From Lenzites betulinus (lineage: Eukaryota; Basidiomycota; Agaricomycetes; Polyporales; Polyporaceae), in assembly GCA_022264855.1 (NCBI GenBank), contig JABYQU010000011.1, forward strand, positions 558,001-622,000: DNA of 64,000 bases, read 5' to 3'. Made by a program: the position numbers and the translations under genes. The notes under the pieces are model-generated. The model ran no database searches. It saw only the letters and a list, made by a program, of their open reading frames with translations, and had not been told where the DNA came from. Shown in pieces: positions 44,816 through 57,900 of this stretch. Each line of letters starts with the position of its first letter. Positions within the stretch are counted from its first letter, which is position 1.

Positions 44816-45482
44816 TTTCCCCCTTTGCTCTTCACATTCATTGCTGTATCTTCCATTGCTTGCACGCTGTCGTTTTAATGCGTTCTTCACACACGTCCCA
44901 TAAACCTGTACATCACTTCTCGAATATCATCATGCCCCTCACGCCAGTAGTAATGCCACTGTTCTGATACTTCTCAAGTCCATCCGCTTGTATTTTAGAC
45001 ATCTAAGTACCACCCCTCGAGGCGCACACCCGCGCTACAGCTGAAGCAACACAACATATATGATAGTAATATGTACGACATGGGGAGGTCCTACGAATAA
45101 GGTGTAGTAAGTAAGCAAGATTGGACGGAACGGAACCACCAGGCCCACGGCGCGACGATTACCGGCGGCCACACGCCCGGTTCGAATACTAACACAACGA
45201 TCGAAGCAAGACAGGTCACAGGAAAGAGTGGACGAGACGAGGGCGCGAGAGCGCACGCTAGACTACACTGAGTATATATCATTACCACCACATACACGCC
45301 CCGAGGACGAGAAACCATCCGCGCAAAACCAGTCCGAGAGCACAAACCGGGAACCCGGCGCGCTGGGGTAACCGCGCGCCGTCTAAGCCAGACACGCACA
45401 TCCACGCAGCACACCCCGGCACAGAGCGGGCGCGCGGCGGGAGAGACGACGAGGGTGGTAGGGAAAGCGAGTGTGGAGGGGC
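44816..45482. other. Convergent intergenic region
   Basis: About 670 bp between the 3' ends of the RING gene (+) and the kelch-BTB gene (-). It includes AT-rich sequence near 44920-45110, presumably 3' UTRs. No gene was seen. Confidence 0.55.
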
Positions 45483-48400
45483 TCAGAAGTACGAGATGCC
45501 GCCGTACATGTCCCCGCCCTCCTCCCACGTCGGCTTCGCCTTCGCCTTCGTGCGGTCCGCCTTCGCGGCCTTGGCCTCCTCCGCGCGCTTGCGCGCCTTG
45601 TCCGCGAGGTCCTGCGCGAGACGCTCCGTGCGCGCGCGCGCGGCCTCCTTCTTCAGGCGCTTCTCCTCCGCCTTCGGGTTCCCCATCTCGAACGACGCGA
45701 CGCTCGCGTCGGAGCGGTGCACGGAGCCCGCGGACGCCGAGCTCTTGCGCGCGTCCGCCTTGTCCTTGTCCTTCGAGTCGCTGCTCCCGCGCCCGAAGAA
45801 CTTGCCGAAGCCGACCTTGCTGGAGCCCTTGTGCGACGCACCGGACGACATGCTGCTCTTGGACGAGAGCACGGGCGAGAGCGGCGCGGCCGGAGGCGGC
45901 GGCACGGCCATCGGCGGGGGCATCTGGCGCTGCTGCTGTTGCGGCTGTTGCTGGTACTGCTGCTGCTGAGGCTGCTGGTATTGTTGCTGCTGAGGCTGCT
46001 GCGAGTACTCTTGCTGCTGCTGCTGATACTGCTGCTGCTGCTGGTTGTACTGGTTCTGGTACTGGTGGTTCTGGTGCGCCTGCCGGATCGGGATCGTCGT
46101 CATGTGCATCGGCCTGCCCAGCTCCGGGGTCTGCGAGCCAATGCGGAGGCGCTCGAGCTCGGGCTGCCTCCGCTGCTGCTGCTGCTGCTGCTGCTGGCTG
46201 GACATCGTCTGCGCGGGGTAGCGCGGCTCGGGCTTGCGCATGAGCAGCGACTGCTGGGGCTCGGGCGACGCCGCGGGCGTGTACGACTGCTCCGAGGGCG
46301 TCGCCATGCTGATCGTCTGCGCGTCCTCGGACGGCACGCGCCGGAGCTCGTAGTCCTCCGCATACAGCGACTCCTCAATGACGCCCAGCATCTTCCCGCC
46401 GAGCGGCGGCGTCGGGAACTGCGGCTGCGGCTCGTCGATGGGCGTGGGCAGATACGAGCTCGAGGGGCTGAGCGGGGGCGAGCCGAAGTAGCCGACGGAC
46501 GAGTGCCGGCTGAGGCTCGGGGTGCGCAGGGAGCTGTAGGATGTCGCTGATGACAATGAGCGGCTGTCGTCGAGCGGGGGCATCGGCAGGGACCCACGTG
46601 CGAGGTGGAACCCCCCGTGGTACGCGTGCTGCTGCAGCGGCGACAGGAACGCGGGGTCGGGGAGGTCGTCCCCGCCCATGTACGACGCGCCGTCCGAGTC
46701 CGTGTATGTCGAGCTGCGCACGGAGCCCGACGAGGGGCGCTGCTGGTACGACGAGTAGATCGACGACATGGACGAGGACACGGAGTCCCGGACGGACGTC
46801 GTCGCCGCGACCTCGTCGAAGTACATGTCCGGCACGGGCTCGAGCTCCGCGACGGGCATCATCTCGGGGACGTAGGCCTCGCTCTCGACTCTGCTCGCGT
46901 CGACGTTGGGCGAGAGCATCTCGGCAATCGCGAGCAGGTCCTGCTCGGTGGACTGCGACATGACGCTGAACGGCCGCGACGGCGGGGTGGCCAGCCTCAT
47001 GTGCGGAGGCAAGTGAGGAGGCGGCGTGTTCCGCGTAAGAGGGGGTGGTGTGGAGCGCGAAATAGGAGGAGGCGTCTTCCTGGTGAAGGGGGGAGGAGTA
47101 GGATTCTTGTGCATGTTAGGCGGGGGTGAGGGTGCCTTGATCGAGGGTGCAGGGGACATGCGCGAGCGATCCGAGAAGTTGTCCAGCGACGCCATACGGC
47201 GCGGGCCCGGAGGAGGGGGACTCGGGAGCGGCAGCGAAGCCAATGACAGAGGCGCTGTACGCAAAACGTTAACACTTATACCCAGGAAGGTGTTGAGTGC
47301 GACATACCCATGAGATACGCGAAGTCCGCGAGTGGGTCCTCCGCCCCTTGAGGCAACGACATAGAACCCTCAGAAGCCCTCCGTGGGCTGTGAGCTCCAA
47401 CATGCTGGCTTCCGGGCAGCCCGAACTCCTGCAAGTCGCCAAGCTCGAGAAGCGGCTCAGGAGCTGTTCAAGTCATCAGCACACGAACGCACTCCGAACG
47501 TCGCACGAGACTCACCAGTGGCCCGACCGTACGCACGAGGCGTATTGCCACCGTTGTCGCTGCTAGCTCCGCGCATGTACGATGCGTCCGACATCCCGCG
47601 CGGGCGCGCGGCGCCTGGGAGCTCCAAGCGCCCGCCACCGTTGCTGCCGTTCTGGTCTGCGCCGCGTCCGCCGGACGCGCCGTCCTTGTCCGACTTGCTG
47701 CGAACGCCGCCTGCGGGGCGTTTCTGGCTGTATGCCTGCAGATCGTAACCAGATCGCGAGCGCAACGATAGAGAGGGGGAGAAAGTCAGTCAATCTCGTA
47801 CGCGCAGATCTCAGGGACGGTGGCGTACCATGACGACTCGCAGGGCACTGCAACGCGGGAGGAGGGAAAAGGAAGCACATGTCAGCATATGTCGTGTTGC
47901 AATGTTACGATGCCACCGTCGCCGCAGCAAGGCCGCGAGATGGGTGCGAGCGTGGAGGGGTGCTCACCGGATCTGGAGGCTGCGACAGCTGCATAGCGTG
48001 GATACGCCGTAGATACCGACCGACGTCGCGTAACTCAGGGCGCGGTGCATCGCGTGCTTCACCAGCGACTGTAGGTGAGTCAGCTGGTACGTGCTCGAAA
48101 GCAGCAGCAGTTGACTGAGCACTGCGGGTGCGTGTTGCAGAGGAGTGATCAGGGCCATGGAGTAGAAGTACTGAAGTAGCGCCAGTGTAATCGGGTACGG
48201 CTCCGAGAGGTTGAACGACCGAGGCGTGAGGCGAGGGTCGGGGCGGGTTTCCTGACGGCTCGGGCCGGCGACGTCTGGCAGAGGAGTATGCGAAGACACA
48301 GAGGGCATCGTCTCCAGAGCGCGCGTCGCTGCTCGAATGAAGATGCTGCGCTGCTCCTTGAACCAAGGCCAGCGGTCCTCAAGTAGTTTCCGCGAGCACT

Positions 48401-49930
48401 TGATGCGCCTACCGTCATCACAGACAATCTCGAAGTCGCCCAAAAGTCCTTCCTCGAGCGCTCCGAGACCCAGCTCTTGCATGGGAATATCGAGAACGAG
48501 AGGAGGCGGCTGGTAGATGCCGAACGCCTCGAGGTCGATGCAAGTGACATGGTCCCAGCTGAGCAAACGGCGGTTGTAGTCTTCGACAAGGTTACCGTTC
48601 CGGTTACCAAAGACTACGAACTTGTTCGCGCTCGCCCAGAGACAGCTGCGGAACCAAGAACCAGACGCGAGAGCACTGCCGGCATCGATGCGAGACCAGG
48701 TCATGTTAATGAGGTCGAGCGCCCAGATGGAGAAGGACTGATAGGTCTGCGAGAGGTACGTCCCGGCGACGATGAAGTACGTCCCAAGGATGGCGCCCGT
48801 AGGGAAACGAAGACCCGGGGGGAAGGCAGTACCAGTCATGGATGATGATTTGTCGGAGACAGTGAAGTCCCCGTCCGAGAGAGGAGTGAACACTTCGAGT
48901 TCACGCTGCACATCGGTGAACTTTAACATATCAATGTCAGTAACATGGTGAAAAAACCGGGGATGTGTCGCGCGCTCACGTTGTAGTTGCTGAAGAGGAA
49001 AATATCGCAAGGATAGTCTTCAGTGGGCTGAGTCGAATACGGCATGTGAATCAAAGCATCCGACTGTGTAGAGTTCGCCGCGGGAGCAGCAGCCTTGTCG
49101 ACTTTGAACCGCGAACCAACAGGGCCGAGTTTCGAGGGAGTTTGTGCCCCGCGGGCCTCGTCCTGGGGGAGGCGCACGCGCTGGTCCGCGGTGACTGCGA
49201 CACTGCGGTACGTGCCGCAATGTCTCGGGTAGTCCCGCCGCTGAATCCACGTCCTCGTGTTGAGGTCGAAGATGTACACGTCGTCGAGCCATACATTCGC
49301 AAGATCCTGGCCTCCAATGATGAAAAGGCGATCGGAAGTGACCGAGGAGAGATGCGCATAGCGAGCGTTGGGAACGAGTGAGGAGTCCGGGGCGATGGAC
49401 ACAGCTGGTAGCCAGTGCCGGCTGGTCAAGTCGAAGAGACGGACATCGTTGAGGACGCAGAGATCCTCCGGATTTTCCGACTGCGGCTTGATGGCCATGC
49501 CTCCGAAGATGATGAGATGGTTCCGCCCTTACATTTACGTGAGCGGGACGGAGGGCGGTGGCGGTACGGTGCAGGACTTACAGGTGTCTGCGCTATGGAA
49601 GTAGCGCGCCTGGGGTATGTCGTCCTCGTGGGATTGGGGAATCTTCTCCCATTTGAATGTCTCCAGGTCGAACATGAAGATGTCCGAGACCATCTTGCGC
49701 TCAGAGACCAGACGTCCGCCCTGATATGCGGTCAGGAGGTTGTGCACGCGGTGACAGGGCTGCTACTCACGTAGAGATACATTTTGGATCCAACCACGGT
49801 GGTTGACGCGCCCTGTACAAGTCTGAGGCGGAGGAGTCGCGTGCGCACGGAAGGGACTTACGACCAGCTTGGGGGGCACATCGCCGGTGGTCTTGCGGCA
49901 GAACGCGGTGAGGTCGGAGATGGGATACAT
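45483..49930 (-). CDS. Kelch-repeat BTB protein with polyQ region, Ral2-like
   Basis: Minus-strand exons 49930-49862, 49812-49771, 49720-49582, 49527-48980, 48920-47968, 47847-47829, 47735-47516, 47463-47308 and 47254-45483 give 1305 residues, all in frame. Kelch blades fill about residues 15-400: GGRLVSERKMVSDIFMFDLE, LIIFGGMAI, RLFIIGGQDLANVWLDDVYI. A BTB-like region follows at about 429-580 (FEIVCDDGRRIKCSRKLL, LLQYFYSMALI, YQLTHLQSLVKHAMHRAL). After that come Ser/Pro-rich disorder, a long Gln-rich stretch and a basic, probably helical C-terminus (KAEEKRLKKEAARARTERLA). Fission yeast Ral2, with this kelch-BTB layout, is needed for Ras1 activation; a similar role is inferred. Exon 6 is 19 nt. 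The joined structure rests on frame continuity through nine exons. Confidence 0.85.
45928..46198 (-). repeat. CAG-rich repeat encoding polyQ
   Basis: Interrupted runs of cag/caa (read on the minus strand) code for Gln with Tyr, Pro and Asn interruptions, plus a purer run at about 46171-46198. They lie inside the last exon of the kelch-BTB gene and are prone to slippage. Confidence 0.9.
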
Positions 49931-52900
49931 CCTGTGCGCAGGCGGGTAGGGCCCACAGGGACCGGTGCGAGCGGGGGCGAGGCGAGAAGGAGAAGAGGAG
50001 AAGGAGGCGGGCGGGAGGAAGAGGGGACGGCGGGCTGGAGGAGGGCGGGCGAGGTTATGGATCTGGGAATATGAGCTTTACCCGGCGTTTCTGTTCTTGC
50101 CGCGTCCGGCGCCTCCCCGATCCAGCCATCACCACCCCATTCGGCCTCCTTCACACCCGCCCCTGCCTGGATGCCGCATATTCCCCAACCTCCCTGCGCT
50201 ACTCAACGCCAGCCTACCCGGCCCTCTGCGTGTTCTGCACACACCCGCACACGCACGCAGCGTATTGCTACGCCGTGCACCACCGCGCCCCAGCTCGATA
50301 TCCCCGTCGCTCGATATCCCCGTCGCTCGATATCCCCGTCGCTCGATTTCCAGCAAGAGTCTATTTAGACTAATCACGACAGGTCCTGATCGCTATCGTT
50401 CTCGAATCCCGCAGTGGCGTCCACAGGCGCCCGCTGCTAGTACCGTTGCGCTTCAACCATTTCGTGCGACCGTTCTGCTCGACTGGGTCCGCGCCCAAGA
50501 ACCTCCTCCCGCCGCCCATACTCAATTCATTTCCAAGAAGTACTCACCCGTGTGCATCGAAGCCTTAGCCTCCGGATCCACGGCCTTCTTCTAGTGCGCG
50601 ATATCAACATCCCACCTGTCTTACCCATGCTCGCCCATGTGCTGCGTAGACGCCCTGTTGCTGAAGAATCTCACACCAAGCCCATGCAAGACTTCGGTTG
50701 GCAAATAGTGAACTCGCCATCATCATGCGCATCCCCCCCGCGGGCCCTCGCTCCCGCGCTGAATATGATTGCTGCCTGTGTGTCGCCGCGTACGTACGCT
50801 GGCTTGTCTCCTCTGATATCACAAGGTTCAACGCTGTGCCCACCCTCGAAACATTCAATTGCCGCCGCAGGGAATGAACATCCTCCATCATCACACCCTT
50901 GAAATTTGGTCGCTGCCCCTGGTCAGGTTCACTCGTCGCCAGTAGCGTGTGGCTAATCCTGACCCCCCGACATGACGTAGATGCGCCCGTCTTGCGGAAA
51001 ATCAGAGTCTCGTTCGCTAAACACTTGAACGGAAGCATCCTCCTGAATGAATGATCCGCAACGTAGAGCCTGAAGGTCATCCTCACCAGACCGACCTCAC
51101 CTTGACCCCACCGGTCAACCGGTTACCTCTGAAGCTGAGACTCGCCGTGTTCACAGGAGATACCGCTGACCAAGCATCCTCTCAAGACGGCATCCTTTCG
51201 TAATTTCCAGAAGGCGACTTCACAGTATCTACGCAACTTGCATCCTTAGCAACACCAAGACACCCCATCTTACTGCCACCGCCCCTTCCTCACTACTAAT
51301 ACGAGCAAAAGAACCCTACGTGCGTGCCCGCATCTCCCAGCAACACCTGCGCAGCAGCACGGGAACCTTCGGAATCGAACCGCCTGAGCCTCTGAGCAGC
51401 ATGTCCAGGCACGAGCAGGCCGTCGGTGTGGCTGACGATCGAATTCCCAGGCGAGCGGCCCACGAGCCACCAACGACTGCACGACGCGACACACTCCGGA
51501 GAGGCCCTCCCCGGTCTGCTCGGTCGCGCGTAGCAGACCCGCGGACCGTCTCCCATCCCAGCGTCCACGTCGCGCAAATCGCGCCCCCTCCCGATGCGCA
51601 GCCGGCTTCCCCACGGACATATGTACGCAGCACCGCTTTGGAGCGCGCAGCCCCAGAAAACACCTGCCGCTCCGCCCACACAGTGCATGTTATATGCGAG
51701 GGCGCGCACCTGCATATGGCGGCGGCACCCTCAGTCGCTCAGCACTCAGCTTGAAGAGGTACCCCGCCCCTACCCAGCCGTGCCCCTACCAAGCCTTCCC
51801 CCGCCCATCGCATCTTCGCTGCTAGAAGCGAGCCGACCCAGGGCGTATCAGACCCGTCCACCATGGCCTTCTGGCCGGGCGCGGCCTCCATGATCCAAAA
51901 CCCAGCTTCCTCCGGGCCCGTATCTCGTGGCGCACGCTGAGCGCTCGCGCTGCCACTGGACGGCGGCGGGCGGGAGGCCGAGGTCTCTCGCCCCCGTCCC
52001 ATCTTTCGCCCGCGCGCACGGGACTAGCGTACTCGGCCGTGGGCGGTGGCGCTCGAGTCCCAATTTCGAGCCGCGGGAGTCGAGGTGGCAGGTGGTAGCG
52101 TTGCAACGTTGCGACGCCAGGCCTGGGGCCACGAGCTGCGACTCCGCGATACCGCGACGCGGTCCCGCACCTGCCTGATCGCCCGGCGACCAGCACCACT
52201 GCGAGCCTCCCCAGCCGCCGCGACGCGGGCAGCCACCTGCAGCCACACGCGATCCCGCCACGAGGAGCCCTCACGAGCCGCGGCTCGCGCTAGCCAGGAA
52301 CGGACGGCCGGGGAGGGCCTCACCAACGCACCGCCAATCACGCATGGCAGTGGCATAGTCCACAGGCAGACGCCGTGCCGCATATTGATATTCGTCGGTA
52401 TTCGTCCGTCAAGCTCCTTCAAGCTTGGTCCGAGGTCGGGCTCCCTGGAGCGTTTGGAGTGTCAGCGCGGGGCCGCCGACGGCGTACCTGGGCGTGGCCG
52501 TGCGAGTGGCTTAATCCGAAATCGCAACTTGATTCGCCGCCAGTTACACGAAACGGCGGCCCGAGGCGCGTCGCGTACCCACTTCGACTTGCGTTGTCAC
52601 TCGCAGTGGCGGCGGAGCTTGCTATGGCCGGGGCCGCGGCGAGTGTGACAGGGCGTGTGTGGGTGTGGCCGGGGGTGTGGCGGGGTGTGCGCGCGATCGC
52701 GCGTCGTTGGGTGTGTACCTGGCGGCGCGGGCGATCGGTTCATGCCTGGGGACGGGGCCGAAGCGAGGGGGCCTGGCGGGGCGCGGGAGGGACCCACCGC
52801 GGGATCCAAGAGCCTGTGGATATGTTCTGTTGCGTGTATAAGCGGCTTCAAGATGGAACGTGGCCCAAAGCTCGAGCGAAACTCGAAGTCCACGGAAGGT

Positions 52901-53514
52901 ACTTCGCGAAGGTGGTCGGAAAATTATACGAGGCTCGATCTTTTGCGAGCTTTGTGCGTATGGATGCGACTAGCTAGAGGTCTGATTTTCTACAGCCCGG
53001 CCTCACTGAGCCCTACTGAGCCTAGAAACTGCATTATTTTATTCCGCAAGCGTGTGACGGTGAAGATATAAACTTAGACATGAAGACACTGTGTCGTGTG
53101 CACCGCCGTCCCAGCAAGCTGGCAGATTCCAGATATATCTCGGACCGAGGTCTGTAGAGATCGTTTTGGCTCCCAAGTAATTGTCTGCACCGGCCTCGAT
53201 CATGGTGGCGGGTAGATTAGATTGCAGTAGCACGGAGCAGAACTTCCAAGCAAAGTTTGATATCTCGCGTGGCGTTCCTCCGCCTTCCTGCTCACGCCCG
53301 GCTATTGGAACCTCTTCTCCCATTTTTCTCCGAGCAACGATAGTCGGTGCATGTATGTCTTGTTTGTGAAGACGATCTCCCAGGCCAGCGCGCGCGAGCT
53401 TCACGAATACACCAGAAGAGCCGCCGAAGCCTGAGAGGTGGCGCGCATCTCTGGCCCCGGCTCGGCCGCGGTAGATCTGACCCCGCGTCGCGTGGGGCGA
53501 GATCCGTGAGCACC
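49931..53514. other. Gene-poor region, 3.6 kb
   Basis: It starts with the leader and promoter of the kelch-BTB gene (-) and ends with that of the pyridoxamine oxidase gene (+). A 16-bp tandem repeat lies at 50293-50348. Between 51300 and 52700 the DNA is GC-rich with many overlapping frames on both strands, none with a motif or a consistent exon pattern. No RNA gene was recognised. Confidence 0.45.
50293..50348 (+). repeat. 16-bp tandem repeat, 3.5 copies
   Basis: Perfect copies of gctcgatatccccgtc at 50293-50308, 50309-50324 and 50325-50340, plus half a copy. They lie about 360 bp upstream of the kelch-BTB start, so they could sit in its promoter. Confidence 0.9.
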
Positions 53515-54359
53515 ATGTCCTCCTTGACTCGACTCTCGACGCTCTCTTCCCGAGCCCTCATCCACGCACATCCCTCACACCATCCACGTCCATCCCCCAC
53601 CCTCGCCCTCAGGATGTCCTCCGCGATCGCCCAGCCCTCGCCCGACACGATCCAGATCCTCGCGCACGAGCAGTACGAGTCCCCCGAGTCGCTCACGCCC
53701 GCCTCCGTCCACCCCGACCCGCTCGCGCAGTTCCGCGCGTGGTTCACCGCGCTCGCCGCGGCGGGCACCGTGCGCGAGCCCGAGGCGATGACGCTGTGCA
53801 CCGCGAGCGCCGCGGGCGTGCCCTCCGCGCGCGTCGTGCTCCTCAAGCAGGCCGACGCGCGCGGCTTCGTGTTCTACACGAACTACGCCTCGCGCAAGGG
53901 CGCGGAGCTCGCGGCGAACCCGCACGCCGCCCTCGCGTTCTACTGGCGCGAGGTCAGCCGCCAGGTGCGCGTCGTCGGGCGGGCGGAGCGGGTCACGCGC
54001 GCGGAGAGCGAGGAGTACTTCCATTCGCGCCCGCGGGGCTCGCAGGTCGGCGCGTGGGCGAGCAAGCAGAGCACGGTTGTGAAAGAGGGCGAGGTGCAGG
54101 CGCGCGCGGAGGAGTTTGCGCAGCAGTTTGGGGAGGGCGAGGTGCCGTTGCCCGAGTTCTGGGGCGGGTGGAGGATTGTACCAGAGTATGTCCCCTTTCC
54201 CTTGATGCGCATATATGAATATGCATTGACGAATGGGGCAGTGAGGTCGAGTTCTGGCTCGGAAAGCCATCCCGCCTGCACGATCGCGTGCGCTACACTC
54301 GCCAGGAAGGATCTGCGGACGACGCTCCGCAGTGGAAGATCGAGAGACTTTCCCCTTAG
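53515..54359 (+). CDS. PDX3: Pyridoxamine 5'-phosphate oxidase
   Basis: Exons 53515-54185 and 54242-54359 give 262 residues. The FMN-dependent enzyme makes pyridoxal phosphate (vitamin B6) from pyridoxine- or pyridoxamine-phosphate. Characteristic blocks are [92 protein letters not shown] and, after the 56-bp intron, [19 protein letters not shown] with the ending WKIERLSP. The first 33 residues ([20 protein letters not shown]...) look like a mitochondrial targeting signal. A second Met at 53614 would give a 229-residue cytosolic form. The open frame extends further upstream but has no ATG. Confidence 0.93.
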
Positions 54360-54907
54360 TGGAAGCTCACTATAGCGAAGATATAGAGGAAATAAACTGG
54401 TACTTGTACGCTGTCGCCCCTCAAAGTAGTCTCATAAAATGTACCACCCGCAAATCGCGGAGATGTATCATATCCACCACTCGAAAGCTCACAGAAACCA
54501 CCATCCGTGGACTGTTCCTCGACATCAACTTCGGTGCACCTATCATGAGTACTCAGTGTCAGCTTGGTAGGCTGTCTACAGATTATGTATAGCGATGCGA
54601 GCGCATATAGGCCTAATTCTTGTCCCGCTCTCACAAAATCGTTCCCAGCCTACACACAGGCGGATGCAGGGTATCAGGTGTTCCAAAAGAGTACCATGGC
54701 CATCCACAAAAGACCAAGACGAACCTTACATGCACCTACGTACGCTACAGATGTCCAACATGCGCCCCCCTGAGTCCCAAGACGGCGGCACCCCGCGCCG
54801 CAACGCGGCTCATACTAGTCGCACAAGCAAGAATACAAATCGCCCCCAGTCTAAACTGCTGCTACTACTGCTACTACCACCATCAACCACGCCCAACGCG
54901 CGCGCGC
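54360..54907. other. Convergent intergenic region
   Basis: About 550 bp between the 3' ends of the pyridoxamine oxidase gene (+) and the second Zn2Cys6 gene (-). No gene was seen. Confidence 0.6.
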
Positions 54908-57900
54908 TCAGTACCACGTCATCCACCCGCTATCCGAGTACTCCTGGCTGAGCCACTTGAGGTTTCCCCCGAGCCCAAACGCAGGCACCGGCACCGCCCC
55001 GCCGCCCATCGGCGGCGACGGCAAATACGCGTCGGTCTGGCACCCCGAGCGCTCCGCCGACACCCCAAAGCCCGTCCCGTTGCGCTCAGCGCCGCCGCCC
55101 GCGGGCCCCGCGGGGGGCCCGCCGAGGTGCAGCGGGCCCGGCATGAGGATCGGGTCGTTCGGCGGGGGCGTCGTCGCGATCGCGTCCTGGAACGCGTGCA
55201 CGAGCGCGGGGTGCGCGCCCTCGAACGGGAACGGGCTCACGTCCGGGTCGGTCGGCGCCGCGGTCGACGGCGGGAGGATGCCCGCGCGCGTCGCGAGCTT
55301 GCACACCTCGTCGTCCGGGTCAGCCTCGTGGTGCGTGCCGTACCGGCTCTGGAGGTAGTGCGCGCGCGAGCGGTCGAAGAGGCTCTCGAGGATGGGCTGC
55401 GTAGGCGGCGACCGGCGCACGGGAAGGCAACAGGCGGACGGCAGGGCAGCAGGGCGGCGCGGGAAGGAAGGGCAGGGTTCACGTCAGCGCTGCGTGCTGC
55501 GCGCGGGGATTTGGGAGAACCGAGATCCGTGCACTCACCAGTGATTTCAGGGCGGTCGGGCATCGATCGCTGACGTCCGTGTACAGCCGGAGTACCTTCG
55601 CAAACTCGAGCAGGGCGTTCGAGGCCATGACGGACGGGGGCGCTCGACAGAGCAGCAGCGACAGTGCCATCTGTCAACAGGGCTTTAGCACGGTTCCTCC
55701 ACGCGTGTGAATGGGCTGTCGACGGCCAGGCACTTACGGCAGCGGACAGGCCCTCGAACCACAGAATCTGGTGCCGGACAGAGTACTCGGGCTGCTGCCG
55801 GTAGTACGTCTCAATACCCCAGAGCACGCTTAGTGCCGCCTGGTAGACAGCGACCACCGAGCATGCGTATCTGTGGTTTGCCCAGAGGCCATCGCTCAGC
55901 GCCTGCGTAAAGTATTGCCGATGCAGGTTCAAGATGGCTAAATTCGCAAATGAAAGTCGTGTGAGCTCCTCGGATCTGGCGGAGGAGAGACATGGTCACA
56001 CGCACCTGCGTCGCGCGTTACGTTCGTCCACATTTGCACCAGACAAAGTCCGTTCCCGGAGGAAGGCCCGGGCGAGACCACCATGAACGATGGCAATTGG
56101 AACTCCCGCAGGCGAGCATCCAACATAAGAATATCCGAGTAGGGCGGGGGGTTGGGAGATACGACCGCGTCTAGGATCGGAGACAGGCACTGGGACGTGA
56201 AGGTGTAATGCCACCGTTGATCTGCGACCAAGTGCGAACCGCCCAGACAAAGATTAGGTTTCGAAAGCGCGGATAAGGCGGACACAGGAGCCAGATGCAC
56301 GTACAGATCTCGCGAGAGCTGCTCGGCGGATATTCACTGCTTGTTGGCGGCTCGGCGTCCACATACTGCATCGCGATGGATGGTGGCCGCCGCAGCATCA
56401 GCGCCTTTAGAGCGGTAACATCGGACATTAAGCAAGGCGCGGACTGAAGGGAGTAAGAAGGCGTACCAGGCGGTGGTCAACGTTGAGCATACACCACAAA
56501 AGTGTCTTCCGTTTGTCTAGCTCTTCAGGGATCACCTTCGAACGACCCGCATTGCGGTCTGGTATGACGGCGTAAGTGGAGCATGTGGACGGGGAGCAGT
56601 GCGGTACTCACGGAGGCCAATCTGTCAAATGGTGAATGGTCAGCGACACTTACACACACACGGTTAGAGTCGTGATTTACGTACCCCCACGGCAAGCTTG
56701 CTGGCTATACCCTGTGATGATTACTGTCAAAGGCCGGTAATCATCCAGAAACACGGGGAGCAATTACCAGGACCGTCCAGCCGTACTCGATCGCATCCTT
56801 TTTCTCCACCGAAAACATGGTCAGGTATCTTGACATGTAAAACTGGCATAACCGTCAATGTCGTCAAATGAGCGCGGTCAAAGAGGCACTCACGAGCGCG
56901 TTGATCGCATCTATACTCGGTTCGTCAATTACCGAGGTCTCACACATCGCCGCCCTTGCGAGACGGTGGTAGCGTTCGGCGTCTCGCACCCACGCTCGGT
57001 GACTGCGGCGCTGGTCGACGCACACGCCCATAGCGAGGATAACGAGGAAATACGACAGCCTGTGGGGGTTGAGGGTTGCGACCGAGCAGTTGTATATGCT
57101 GTGGACCATGTTCGGCACCCCGTCGCTGCCGTCAGAATTCTGGCTGCGTGAAGTTGAGTCAGCGTCACGTCGTAAAATGCCGTGAAGCACAGGTGTGGAG
57201 TGGCTTGAAAAAGGAAGCCCGAAGAACGGAAGAGGTGTGCGGGAGACAGACGTACTGCCAGGCGGCGTGCTCTGCTGCTTGCTCGCACAAGTACCGAGCC
57301 TCGGCCTGTGTGGGCAGCATCTCGACAATTCGTTGGCGGAGGTCTGGGTTGAGCTCGAAGGTGATTCCACTGGGTGCCGGAAATTTGTCGCTAACATTGA
57401 GAATGTCATGGGGAATGCCGTAGTCATCTTGATTTCCATTCAGGTAAGAGGGAGAAAGGCTCTGGCGCTGAGGTGTCGTTGGTCAGACAAAGGGATCAGG
57501 TACTGCGCGGCTTTGCTCACTTCATCTCTTAATGGGGAACTGGATGAAGGGAGGTGCAGCTGCGACTGGAAGTCAGGGCGTCTGCCAGCCTCAGCTGCTT
57601 CGACGCCAAAGAGGTCGGCGGACTTCTTTATGAGCAAGAGTTCGTCTCGGAGGAGGCCATGGCCGGGCGAGACTTCTCCCAGAGCATCTTCAAGCTCGCG
57701 TATGCGGCCGCTCATGGACTTGATCTTCTCATGGAGCTGTTCCGTGTTGGCGAGTATGAACCTGAGTGGGAGTGAGTTGCCATGGGTTTGGCGAGACGCG
57801 ACGGGGCGAACCTGCTTCCTTTGCCACCGGTAAGTGCACCGTCGGGGCATATCTCCGCACAGCCGCGCTTGCAGCAGGACTGGCAGGGAAAGACGCGGTC

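Noticed and set aside
51355..51380. A tRNA T-arm-like string (ggaatcgaacc)
   Set aside because: No acceptor, D or anticodon stems could be built around it on the minus strand.
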